Below, piece by piece: positions 1 through 6,436 of a stretch of 11,966 nucleotides of DNA. The notes beneath the pieces were generated by a model. It saw nothing but the letters and a program-made list of their open reading frames with translations. It did no database searches and was not told the origin of the DNA. How positions within the stretch are numbered: the stretch's first letter is position 1; each line of letters begins with the position of its first letter. The DNA comes from JAFMIX01 sp031371425 (GTDB lineage Bacteria > Verrucomicrobiota > Verrucomicrobiia > Limisphaerales > JAFMIX01): contig JANMJO010000241.1 of assembly GCA_031371425.1 (NCBI GenBank), positions 1-11,966 on the forward strand. Direction: 5' to 3'. A program made the position numbers and the translations under genes.

Positions 1-390
<390 letters not shown>

Positions 391-485
391 CTTTTTCTTT
401 ACTGAAAAATGCGATATAACTCGCGAATGGATTTGCCAAGATTTCTGTATGTAGTTTTCAGAGAACATAAATGTTCTTTATATTT

Positions 486-603
486 TTTTGGTGGTCATAA
501 AGCTGAGGTCCGACCCGTTCCCATCCCGAACACGGCCGTCAAACTCAGTCTTGCCGATGGTAGTGGTTGTATAGCTTCCGCGAGAGTAGGTTGCCGCCAG
601 ATC
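486..603 (+). rRNA. 5S ribosomal RNA
   Basis: About 118 nt with the classic 5S landmarks: TCCCATCCCGAACAC (loop B/C region), GCCGATGGTAGTG (helix IV/loop E side) and GCGAGAGTAGG near the 3' end. The terminal helix closes by pairing TGGTGG (489-494) with CCGCCA (594-599). The precise ends are estimated from that helix. It lies ~95 nt after 23S and just before a strong terminator, the usual 23S-5S order of a bacterial rrn operon. Confidence 0.95.
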
Positions 604-607
604 TTTC

Positions 608-645
608 AAAAAGGCCGAAACGAAAGTTTCGGCCTTTTTCTTGAA
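608..645 (+). terminator. Intrinsic terminator of the rrn operon
   Basis: A perfect 14-bp stem (608-621 with 626-639) is closed by a GAAA (GNRA-type) tetraloop at 622-625. The descending arm ends in a run of five T, followed by CTTG. It begins five bases after the 5S rRNA, so it almost certainly ends the rRNA transcript. Confidence 0.93.
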
Positions 646-651
646 TGAGAC

Positions 652-680
652 TTGACGCCCACAGCAAATCTGATTGCATT
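652..680 (+). promoter_or_regulatory. Possible promoter for the small lipoprotein gene
   Basis: TTGACG (652-657), a 17-nt spacer, then TGCATT (675-680), a weak -10. The ATG at 686 follows only five bases later, so a transcript starting about 7 nt past the -10 would be leaderless or nearly so. The -35 is good, the -10 poor. There is no Shine-Dalgarno sequence before the ATG, which fits this reading. Confidence 0.4.
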
Positions 681-685
681 CCCAA

Positions 686-1087
686 ATGAAAACAAAAATT
701 TCCATCGCCCTCGCCCTTATCGGAATCTCCACTCTAATCGTTGGCTGTATCAACACCGTCGGCGGAACTAAAACCGCCGCCGTTCCGTTTCTGAAGGACC
801 GTGTTGATGCTCGATATGAGCGGCAGGTAGAACAGGTTTTTGTTGCCGCAAAAAATGTTCTAGCCAGGAACGGTGTGATTACCAGGGCTGGCTCGCTCTA
901 TAATCAGACGAACGACATTCGGGTGCTAGAGGGAAAGGTCAAACAAACCACCGTATGGATACGTGTTGAATCCATTGAATCCAATCTCACCGGTGTGACA
1001 GTCCAGTCCCGCACCAGCCGTGGAGGAGCCGATCTAGTGTTGGCTCATGAGATTGACAAAGAAATCGCCTTGCAATTAGCCCAGTAA
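686..1087 (+). CDS. Small lipoprotein, DUF3568-like
   Basis: A 133-residue protein with a lipoprotein signal peptide: MKTK, a hydrophobic core, and the lipobox IVGC with the lipidated cysteine at residue 21. The mature part (~113 aa) contains YERQVEQVFVAAKNVLARNG, then a segment with LEGKV and IRVE strands and a terminal helix (LAHEIDKEIALQLAQ). This pattern resembles the DUF3568 lipoproteins, whose biochemical role is unknown; this is family resemblance from memory. It is probably periplasmic and membrane-anchored. A TTG twelve bases upstream (674) is in frame, but the ATG at 686 gives a normal signal-peptide n-region and sits just after a promoter-like element. It stands alone between the rrn terminator and its own terminator, so it is likely monocistronic. 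Confidence 0.85.
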   Translation: MKTKISIALALIGISTLIVGCINTVGGTKTAAVPFLKDRVDARYERQVEQVFVAAKNVLARNGVITRAGSLYNQTNDIRVLEGKVKQTTVWIRVESIESNLTGVTVQSRTSRGGADLVLAHEIDKEIALQLAQ

Positions 1088-1107
1088 ACACGCCTTTTTT
1101 GACGCAT

Positions 1108-1141
1108 AATGCCAAGCCGCTAAGGCTTGGCATTTGCTTTT
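1108..1141 (+). terminator. Intrinsic terminator after the lipoprotein gene
   Basis: An 11-bp perfect stem, AATGCCAAGCC (1108-1118) with GGCTTGGCATT (1124-1134), has a 5-nt loop and is followed by TGCTTTT. It starts about 20 bases after the stop codon at 1087. On the minus strand it lacks a T run, so it mainly serves the plus-strand gene. Confidence 0.85.
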
Positions 1142-1194
1142 CACCCAAGCAACAATAGCCAATTCCGCTCAAGCTGCCCGATTCCTGTCGAGCA

Positions 1195-2781
1195 TCACGC
1201 AATCAGTAACCAGTGCGTTTTCAGATATCCCGGCTCTTCGCGCGTCACGGGAAAATCTGGTGGCTGCGGAACAAAATGCTGCTTCAAGATTCTGCGGCGG
1301 GCCGCGCGCACGGCGGCTGCGATGGCTTCCAAAAACTTTTCTGGAGTAAGCGTGGCGGTATTGGTGGAGGCGAGCAGTTGGCCGTCCACCTTCAGCACCG
1401 TCAGCGCTGCGGTGATCAGTTTGCTGTAATCTTTCCCGGCCTGGAACACGCCGCTTTCTTTCGACCGTGAAAATGTTGGCGGGTCGAGCACGATGGTGTC
1501 GAAAGCGCGGCCGTTTTTTGAGAACCTCCGCAGCCACTCAAACGTATCGCCGTAGATGAAATCGTGCGCCGTCGGGTCAAGCCCGTTGAGGACGAAGTTG
1601 CGCTTGCCCCAGTCGAGATATTTTTTCGAGAGATCGAGGCTGGTCGTGCGTGCGCCAGCGAGTGCGGCGCAGACGGAAAAGCCGCACGTGTAGGCGAAGC
1701 AGTTGAGGATTTCCGATTTCGGATTTCCGATTTCGGATTTGAAACCGGCGGCGATGTGGCCGGTGAGGAGGCGGCGGCGGTTGTCGCGCTGATCTAGGAA
1801 GACGCCGACAGAATAGCCTTCGGAGAAGCTTAGCTCAAATTTTACGCCGTTCTCTCGGATGACAAATTTCTCCGCTGCTGCCGTGCCCGAAACAAGCTGC
1901 GGCGAAGTCTCTGCTGCGCTGGCGTGTTGGATGTGGCGAGTGAGGATTTTGTGATACGCGGCGCTTGTAGTGTGGCATTTCCCAAGTTGTATGAGCTTGC
2001 TGCGTTGCGAGTCAGTGAGCGGCGACTCGCTTTGTGAGAGCAGGAAATCGCCGAGCTTATCCACATACCAGTCGGGCTGGCTGTCGCTCGTACCGTGGAT
2101 GATCCGGAAGGCGTCGGTCTGTGCTGGCTCAATCATGGCGGAGCGCAACGCGGCGCGGGTGTCTGCCGTGAAGTCTGCGGGCGCGGTGAAGGTCAGCGAT
2201 TCACCGGTCGCAGGATGGGTGAGCGTGATTTCTGCGGCGTGGAGACAGACGCGCGGGAAAGGTGTGCCGCCGTAGAGCGTGTCGCCGAGGATTGGGAAGC
2301 CGGATTCGGCGGCGTGGACGCGGATTTGGTGTGTGCGGCCGGTGCGCGGCGTGGCCGCGAGCATTGAATAATGAAGTATGGAGAATGAAGAATCCAAGAC
2401 GTGAAACTGTGTTTCTGCGGATTCGCCGTGGGCGGAACTGGTGTAGCGGTCGCCGGCGCGGGTGATTTTGGTTTTGACGGTGAATTCGTGCTGATCCACG
2501 GCGCGGTCGGTGAGGAGGAGGTATTTTTTGCGGATGGTGTGGGCGGTGAATTGTTCGGTGAGGGATTTGTTGGCGACTGGGGTTTTGCCGAAGACGAGGA
2601 CGCCGCTGGTTTCCTTGTCGAGGCGGTGGAGGATGGCGAGTGTGGCCCAGCGCGGTTCGCGGTGGCGCAGCCAGTCGTAGATGCCCTCGCCGGCGAAGGG
2701 TGAGGGCGCGTGGGTGTTCCAGCCGGCGGGTTTGTTCACGACCAGCAGATGCTCGTCTTCAAATAGGATGCATGGAGGCAC
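1195..2781 (-). CDS. RluA-family pseudouridine synthase fused to a class I SAM methyltransferase
   Basis: A 528-aa two-enzyme fusion. Residues 1-~205 are an RluA/RluD-type RNA pseudouridine synthase, with the catalytic motif HRLDKETSG (52-60, Asp55) and GRTHQIRVH (148-156). Residues ~215-528 resemble the catalytic half of RlmI/RlmK-type 23S rRNA m5C methyltransferases: an EEHEE-like segment (~224-250), FLDQRDNRRR (328-337), SAM motif I NCFAYTCGFS (360-369), acidic LDLS (382-385) and LDPPTFS (432-438). It probably makes two modifications on rRNA; the targets are not deducible. The start is GTG with no Shine-Dalgarno sequence, and there is no in-frame ATG before residue 140. An AATAAT lies about 5 nt upstream on the minus strand, perhaps the -10 of a leaderless promoter. 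Two segments, ~130-140 and ~347-358, are encoded by short tandem arrays and look inserted (separate entries), yet the frame stays open and all catalytic motifs are present. It is 127 bp downstream of the CPBP gene with a palindrome between them. Confidence 0.92.
   Translation of the reverse strand: MPPCILFEDEHLLVVNKPAGWNTHAPSPFAGEGIYDWLRHREPRWATLAILHRLDKETSGVLVFGKTPVANKSLTEQFTAHTIRKKYLLLTDRAVDQHEFTVKTKITRAGDRYTSSAHGESAETQFHVLDSSFSILHYSMLAATPRTGRTHQIRVHAAESGFPILGDTLYGGTPFPRVCLHAAEITLTHPATGESLTFTAPADFTADTRAALRSAMIEPAQTDAFRIIHGTSDSQPDWYVDKLGDFLLSQSESPLTDSQRSKLIQLGKCHTTSAAYHKILTRHIQHASAAETSPQLVSGTAAAEKFVIRENGVKFELSFSEGYSVGVFLDQRDNRRRLLTGHIAAGFKSEIGNPKSEILNCFAYTCGFSVCAALAGARTTSLDLSKKYLDWGKRNFVLNGLDPTAHDFIYGDTFEWLRRFSKNGRAFDTIVLDPPTFSRSKESGVFQAGKDYSKLITAALTVLKVDGQLLASTNTATLTPEKFLEAIAAAVRAARRRILKQHFVPQPPDFPVTREEPGYLKTHWLLIA
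1709..1740. repeat. GATTTCN heptamer array inside the fusion gene
   Basis: A 14-bp unit, ATTTCCGATTTCGG, occurs twice exactly in tandem (1709-1722, 1723-1736) and is followed by ATTT. It is itself two alternating 7-mers (GATTTCC/GATTTCG). On the coding minus strand it reads in frame as FKSEIGNPKSEI (residues 347-358), a 7-residue period, directly before SAM motif I. Related enzymes have a much shorter link here. Confidence 0.85.
2366..2393. repeat. GAANNAT-type heptamer array inside the fusion gene
   Basis: Four 7-mers in perfect register: GAATAAT, GAAGTAT, GGAGAAT, GAAGAAT. It is an AT-rich island in a GC-rich gene. The coding strand reads SSFSILHYS (residues 131-139) in the strand just before the conserved TGRTHQIRVH motif of the pseudouridine synthase domain. 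Confidence 0.75.
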
Positions 2782-2836
2782 GGGGGATTATTGCTGCAAA
2801 CGGGCGCGAAGCACACCGGAATTTCGGGCGGCAGGC

Positions 2837-2878
2837 TTGGACAAGTTAGTGTTGCATATGCAACACTAACTTGTCCAA
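2837..2878. repeat. 42-bp perfect palindrome between CPBP and fusion genes
   Basis: The 21 bases at 2837-2857 are exactly reverse-complementary to those at 2858-2878, with centre GCATATGC. No T-run follows on either strand, so it is not a standard intrinsic terminator. As RNA it would make a ~19-bp stem with a minimal loop; as DNA it could be a cruciform or a binding site. It lies 31 bp past the CPBP stop codon and 56 bp before the start codon of the next gene. Confidence 0.9.
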
Positions 2879-2908
2879 TGGTTGCGGGGGAGAAATCGGG
2901 TTGCGGGG

Positions 2909-3577
2909 TTACCAGAAGTTCCACGCAGGCTTGAACACTACCCAGAGGCCGAGGAGAAAGTTGGTTATGGCGTGGGCGGTCATGGCGTCGCCGAGGCGGT
3001 TTTTGCGGAGGACAAGGCCTTGATAGGCGAACGCGCAGAGAATTCCGGCGAGCCATTCGTGATGCGAGAAACCAAACACGGCGGCGGTGCCGAGGAATGG
3101 CAGCCAGGCGAAGCGGTTCAGCGGCATGGATTGGAAATCCGCCTTGGCGATGGAGCGATAGACGAAGGATCGATAAAAAACTTCTTCGAGCGGCGGCACG
3201 ATGAGCGCGGAGCCGACGAGTCGGGTGACGATGAACAGCCATGCGAGTGGCGAGGCGTTGCCGAATTGCTCGTGTGGATTCCACGGCGTGCCGGCCTTGC
3301 CGAGTTTCGGATACAGCCCGTCGAGTCCGACCCAGAGGGCGAAGACGGCGACGCCGATGGCGATGGCTTCCCAACTGATTTTCCAGCGCATCTCGGCGAC
3401 GGCTGGGAGCATGAGCCAGATGAGTCCCGCGCCGACAATTGTTTTGGCGAGGTAGAACCAGTATTCCGAGCCGGCGAAGAATTTTCCCTGGCAACTGGTC
3501 AGTGCGAGGAAGATTCCGAATGGCAGGACGCGCGCGACGGCGGGCGCGGCGGCAAGTTTTTGGCGCAGGGAAGGCAT
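2909..3577 (-). CDS. CPBP-family (CAAX/Abi) membrane protease, exosortase-associated type
   Basis: A ~222-aa integral membrane protein with about seven hydrophobic segments. It carries the three CPBP intramembrane glutamic protease signatures: PPLEEVFYRSFVYR (EExxxR), FGFSHHEW and HAITNFLLG. The N-terminal ARVLPFGIFLALTSCQGKF and C-terminal WVVFKPAWNFW pattern match, from memory, the 'CAAX prenyl protease-related protein' family found in PEP-CTERM/exosortase genomes (TIGR03008). No exosortase or PEP-CTERM substrate is in this window, so that link is inference. A TTG at 3598 is in frame and would add seven residues; I prefer the ATG at 3577, which places the N-terminus just before the first membrane segment. 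The gene follows the GspB-like gene by 2 bp (TTG) or 23 bp (ATG), so it is most likely in the same operon. Confidence 0.88.
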   Translation of the reverse strand: MPSLRQKLAAAPAVARVLPFGIFLALTSCQGKFFAGSEYWFYLAKTIVGAGLIWLMLPAVAEMRWKISWEAIAIGVAVFALWVGLDGLYPKLGKAGTPWNPHEQFGNASPLAWLFIVTRLVGSALIVPPLEEVFYRSFVYRSIAKADFQSMPLNRFAWLPFLGTAAVFGFSHHEWLAGILCAFAYQGLVLRKNRLGDAMTAHAITNFLLGLWVVFKPAWNFW

Positions 3578-3600
3578 CAGTGTTTTCCGCCGCAGCAAGG

Positions 3601-4194
3601 TCAGGGCATCCGGAGGACGATGGGCTGGTTGCTGTAGGTGATGGTGATGCGGTCGGACTCGATGGAGGAGATGGTCATGCCGCTGATGACATCGCCGACG
3701 AAGATGGTGCGGCCGTTCAGGATGGCGGCGGGTTTGGTGGCGGAGTAGAGGATGCCTTGCAGCTTGAGCGCGAAGGGCAGGGTGGGCGGCGGTGCGGTCG
3801 GTGCGGGTGGCGCGGGTGCGGGGATGGTTTCGATTTTGGGCGCGGGCGCGGGCGGTTCAACTGTGGTGGTTTTGATGGGGACTGGCGCGACGGGGGTGGC
3901 TGGCGCGGGTGTGTGTTTGGCGTCGGGATTCGCGCCGATGATGATTGTGTAGGCTGGTTTTGGGGCTTCTTTGGTGTGGGTTTTGAAGAAGGGTAGTGAT
4001 TGGTGTTTCTGCCAATACCAGATGCCGCCGCCAGCGGCGGCGAGCGCGAGCACGAAGGCGAGCAGGGCGATGACCCACATCTTGGAGGCGGGTGGCGCGG
4101 CGGCGGCGTGGAGCGGGGCACCGCGCAGGGGAGCGCCGGCTTGACGGTCGTGCGCTTCCTTGGCGCGTTTGAGGGCGTCGTTGACGAGGCTCAT
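3601..4194 (-). CDS. GspB-like (type II secretion B) bitopic membrane protein
   Basis: A 197-aa protein. The N-terminus MSLVNDALKRAKEA is typical of GspB/ExeB-like proteins, whose cytoplasmic tail partners the GspA/ExeA ATPase. One membrane segment (residues 39-61) is followed by a proline/alanine-rich periplasmic linker (79-141). A compact C-terminal domain (142-197: LKLQGILYSATKPAAILNGRTIF..GD) fits the T2SSB/GspB fold. In known systems GspA-GspB helps insert or assemble the secretin through peptidoglycan; here that role is inferred. The ATG overlaps the TGA of the ATPase gene (ATGA), which implies translational coupling and a shared complex. No secretin or other Gsp genes are visible in the window, apart from a possible STN protein at the far right end. 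Confidence 0.85.
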   Translation of the reverse strand: MSLVNDALKRAKEAHDRQAGAPLRGAPLHAAAAPPASKMWVIALLAFVLALAAAGGGIWYWQKHQSLPFFKTHTKEAPKPAYTIIIGANPDAKHTPAPATPVAPVPIKTTTVEPPAPAPKIETIPAPAPPAPTAPPPTLPFALKLQGILYSATKPAAILNGRTIFVGDVISGMTISSIESDRITITYSNQPIVLRMP

Positions 4195-5009
4195 ACGTGG
4201 ATGTCTCCTTCTAGTTCGCGGATGGCGCGTCCGATCATGGAAAAATTAATTTTGTCGCTCTGCTGCACGAAGCCGGCGAGGAGCGCTTTGTCGCAAAGGG
4301 CGTTGACCAGGCGGGGCACGCCGCCGCTGTAATTGTAGATGCGCCACAGCGCGGGCGTGGTGAAGTAGGGTGCGCCGTTCGCGCCGGAAACGGCGAGGCG
4401 ATGCCGCACATATTGGCTCAATTCGGACTGGCTCAAGGGGCGCAGATGAAACCGCACGGTGATGCGTTGGCGGAGTTGGCGGAGTTTGTATTGGTTCAGG
4501 CGCTCGCGCAGTTCGGGTTGGCCCATGAGGACGATTTGCAGGAGCTTGCGGCTATCGGTTTCCAGATTGGAGAGGAGGCGGACCTGTTCGAGCAGGTCGT
4601 CGGTCAGGTCTTGTGCTTCGTCAATGATGAGTAGGCAATCGCGGTTGTTGCCGGCCTGTTCGAGGAGAAATTCGTTGATGAGGGCGACGGTTTCCAGCCG
4701 GTCAAGGCCTTTGACTTTCAGGCCGAACTCCATGGCGATGGCTTTCATCAACTGCTCGGCGTCGAGCACGGGGTTGAGGATCAGCGCGGTGGCGTAAGTG
4801 GCGTGGTCGAGCTGTTCCATGAGTGCGCGGCAGAGGGTGGTCTTGCCCGCGCCGACTTCGCCGGTGAGTTGGACGAAGCCTTTGCGCTGCTGGATGCCGT
4901 AGAGGAGATGGTTGAAAGCCTCGCGGTGTTTGGCGGTGTAAAAGAGGAAGCGCGGATTCGGCGTGAGGTCGAACGGGGCTGCGGTCAATCCGTAGTATTG
5001 CAAATACAC
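4191..5009 (-). CDS. ExeA/GspA-like AAA+ ATPase
   Basis: A 272-aa protein with the ExeA-type start YLQYYGLTAAPFDLTPNPRF. It has Walker A GEVGAGKTT (50-58), Walker B LLIIDEAQ (126-133), a sensor-like GQPEL (163-167) and GGVPR (229-233). This matches the GspA/ExeA and the closely related PEP-CTERM-associated ATPase families. It lacks the C-terminal transmembrane and peptidoglycan-binding domains of full-length ExeA and is ATPase only; envelope attachment is therefore presumably through the GspB-like protein encoded by the overlapping downstream gene. The start is GTG with no Shine-Dalgarno sequence, and a TACAAG -10-like element ends 6 nt upstream, suggesting a leaderless message. It is the first gene of the minus-strand operon ATPase, GspB-like, CPBP. 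Confidence 0.9.
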   Translation of the reverse strand: MYLQYYGLTAAPFDLTPNPRFLFYTAKHREAFNHLLYGIQQRKGFVQLTGEVGAGKTTLCRALMEQLDHATYATALILNPVLDAEQLMKAIAMEFGLKVKGLDRLETVALINEFLLEQAGNNRDCLLIIDEAQDLTDDLLEQVRLLSNLETDSRKLLQIVLMGQPELRERLNQYKLRQLRQRITVRFHLRPLSQSELSQYVRHRLAVSGANGAPYFTTPALWRIYNYSGGVPRLVNALCDKALLAGFVQQSDKINFSMIGRAIRELEGDIHV

Positions 5010-5015
5010 GCGGTT

Positions 5016-5043
5016 CTTGTAGCAGAAATGCGGGCGTGGGCAA
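5016..5043 (-). promoter_or_regulatory. Possible promoter of the ATPase/GspB/CPBP operon
   Basis: Read on the minus strand: TTGCCC (5043-5038), a 16-nt spacer, TACAAG (5021-5016), then AACCGC and the GTG start. The -10 to start spacing of 6 nt and the TACAA..CCGCGTG wording are nearly the same as upstream of the YfhO-like gene at 6786-6799. Confidence 0.4.
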
Positions 5044-5083
5044 GCAAAGGAAAACTGCGGCGGGGTAGTGGGTTGGTTTGCTC

Positions 5084-5131
5084 GGAGTTCCGCGTTTACG
5101 CGGCCGGGAAACCGCCTGAAGGCGGAACTCC
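5084..5131. repeat. REP-like GC-rich hairpin
   Basis: The outer arms GGAGTTCCGC (5084-5093) and GCGGAACTCC (5122-5131) are perfect inverted repeats. An inner hairpin CCGCC-TGAA-GGCGG (5112-5125) is nested at the right side. It sits in the divergent gap between the ATPase gene and asd. It resembles the dispersed REP-type palindromes of verrucomicrobial genomes (from memory). Confidence 0.7.
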
Positions 5132-5167
5132 AAACTTAGAATGACCCGCTGCCACGTTGGCGCGACA

Positions 5168-5195
5168 TTGACTCTCCGCGCTCGCTGGCTATATT
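5168..5195 (+). promoter_or_regulatory. Sigma-70-type promoter of asd
   Basis: TTGACT (5168-5173), a 16-nt spacer, TATATT (5190-5195). This is the best promoter-like pair in the window. Expected transcription start is around 5202, leaving only about six bases before the ATG at 5208, with no Shine-Dalgarno sequence. Confidence 0.65.
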
Positions 5196-5207
5196 GCCCG
5201 GCCTTTT

Positions 5208-6212
5208 ATGAACAAGAATCCGCATGTGGCCGTGGTCGGTGCGACGGGCGCCGTCGGCATCGAAATGATCAAGACGCTGGAGAAGCGCAACTTCCCCGTG
5301 GGCAAACTCACCTTGCTCGCCTCCGCGCGTTCCGTGGGCAAGAAGCTCAAGTTTCGCGGGCAGGACATCGCCATCACCGAGCTGACCAAGGATTCTTTTG
5401 CGGGCATTGACATCGCACTCTTCAGCGCGGGCGGCGGCATCTCGATGGAGTTCATCCCCGCGGCGGTCAAGGCTGGCTGCGTGGTGGTGGACAACTCCAG
5501 CGCGTTCCGCATGGACGCCAACGTCCCGCTCGTCGTGCCGGAGGTCAACGCCGCCGATGTGAAGCAGCATCACGGCATCATCGCGAATCCGAACTGCACC
5601 ACGGCCATCACGCTCATGGCGTTGTATCCGCTGCACCAGGCGTTCGGCGTGAAGCGCATTTTCGCCTCCAGCTACCAAGCCGTGAGCGGCACGGGCGCGA
5701 AGGCGTTGGAAGAACTCGAACGCCAAGTCTCGCAAATCGTCAACAAGCAGCCGGTGACGAAGGAAGTCTATCCGCACCAGATCGCGTTCAACGTCCTGCC
5801 GCACGTGGATTCCTTTTTGCCGAGCGGCTACACCAAGGAAGAGATGAAGATGGAGAACGAAGGCCGCAAGATCATGCACCACCCGAATTTCCGGGCGAGC
5901 GTGACGTGCGTGCGCGTGCCGGTGTATCGCTCGCACTCCATCGCCGTGAGCGCGGAGTTTGAAAAGCCCGTGACCGTGGAAGCCGCTCGCGCCGTGCTCA
6001 AGCAAGCCCCCGGACTCGACCTCGTGGACGAGCCGGAGAATAAGAAATATCCCATGCCGCTCTTCACCTCCGAGAAATACAACTGCGAAGTCGGCCGCAT
6101 CCGCTTGGATTGCGCGCTGGATAACGGCCTCGCCTTCTGGGTCTGCGGCGATCAGTTGCTCAAGGGCGCGGCGCTCAACGCCGTGCAGATTGCGGAAGAG
6201 TTATTGAAATAA
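5208..6212 (+). CDS. asd: Aspartate-semialdehyde dehydrogenase
   Basis: A 334-aa enzyme (EC 1.2.1.11) that reduces L-aspartyl phosphate to aspartate semialdehyde with NADPH. This is the branch-point step for lysine/diaminopimelate, threonine and methionine, and it acts in the cytoplasm. Visible motifs: the NADP-binding loop GATGAVG (11-17), NSSAFRM with the substrate-binding Arg101, NPNCTT with catalytic Cys130, SSYQAVSG (Gln157) and VPVYRSHS with catalytic His243. The length is normal for the family and nothing is missing. The ATG at 5208 is supported by the motif spacing and by a good promoter ending 12 nt upstream. It is transcribed divergently from the ATPase operon and is apparently monocistronic, with a possible terminator at 6402-6436. 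Confidence 0.98.
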   Translation: MNKNPHVAVVGATGAVGIEMIKTLEKRNFPVGKLTLLASARSVGKKLKFRGQDIAITELTKDSFAGIDIALFSAGGGISMEFIPAAVKAGCVVVDNSSAFRMDANVPLVVPEVNAADVKQHHGIIANPNCTTAITLMALYPLHQAFGVKRIFASSYQAVSGTGAKALEELERQVSQIVNKQPVTKEVYPHQIAFNVLPHVDSFLPSGYTKEEMKMENEGRKIMHHPNFRASVTCVRVPVYRSHSIAVSAEFEKPVTVEAARAVLKQAPGLDLVDEPENKKYPMPLFTSEKYNCEVGRIRLDCALDNGLAFWVCGDQLLKGAALNAVQIAEELLK

Positions 6213-6272
6213 CGGGTGACTCTGGACATGGTTCTTAAATTTTGGGTTGTCAAATAAAGCCCCCTTGTTCCC

Positions 6273-6345
6273 GGACAGGCGGGACGCGCTGTCCTACATT
6301 GGCGGCGAAGCCGGCGGCAAAGTAGGGCAAGCGTCTCGCCTGCCC
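6273..6345. repeat. Imperfect inverted repeat downstream of asd
   Basis: The 25 nt at 6273-6297 (GGACAGGCGGGACGCG...) and 6322-6345 (GTAGGGCAAGCGTCTCGCC...) are imperfect reverse complements separated by ~24 nt containing GGCGGCGAAGCCGGCGG. The left arm also has internal GGACAG/CTGTCC ends. It looks like another dispersed palindromic repeat. Confidence 0.6.
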
Positions 6346-6401
6346 CGCAGTCAGAACAGTGTCAAAATGCACCCGAAGTATCCGGCAGCAGGTTTTTACA
6401 G

Positions 6402-6436
6402 CAGGCGCGTCCATCCGGGCGCGCCTGTTTTGTTTT
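6402..6436 (+). terminator. Candidate intrinsic terminator downstream of asd
   Basis: An 8-bp GC stem, CAGGCGCG (6402-6409) with CGCGCCTG (6420-6427), is followed by TTTTGTTTT (6428-6436). It is 190 bp past the asd stop codon, with the palindromic repeat in between, and abuts the end of the small convergent gene. It probably ends read-through from asd. Confidence 0.6.

Noticed and set aside
391..485. Possible tRNA between 23S and 5S
   Set aside because: No cloverleaf, T-loop (GTTCRA) or anticodon arm could be found in these 95 bases.
409..648. Frames running through the 23S-5S spacer and the 5S rRNA
   Set aside because: They overlap a structural RNA and the terminator, with no coding features.
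674..685. TTG start for the lipoprotein gene
   Set aside because: It would add four residues before a perfectly good signal peptide and would overlap the putative -10; the ATG at 686 is simpler.
2837..2878. Palindrome as a rho-independent terminator of the CPBP operon
   Set aside because: No T-run follows the stem on either strand, so it is recorded as a palindrome of unknown role.
2736..3494. 252-codon minus-strand frame over the CPBP gene
   Set aside because: The composition is Arg/Pro/His-rich and typical of an out-of-frame shadow; the overlapping frame carries the CPBP motifs.
5136..6005. 289-codon minus-strand frame antisense to asd
   Set aside because: The His/Arg/Asp-rich translation is an antisense shadow; asd is unmistakable on the other strand.
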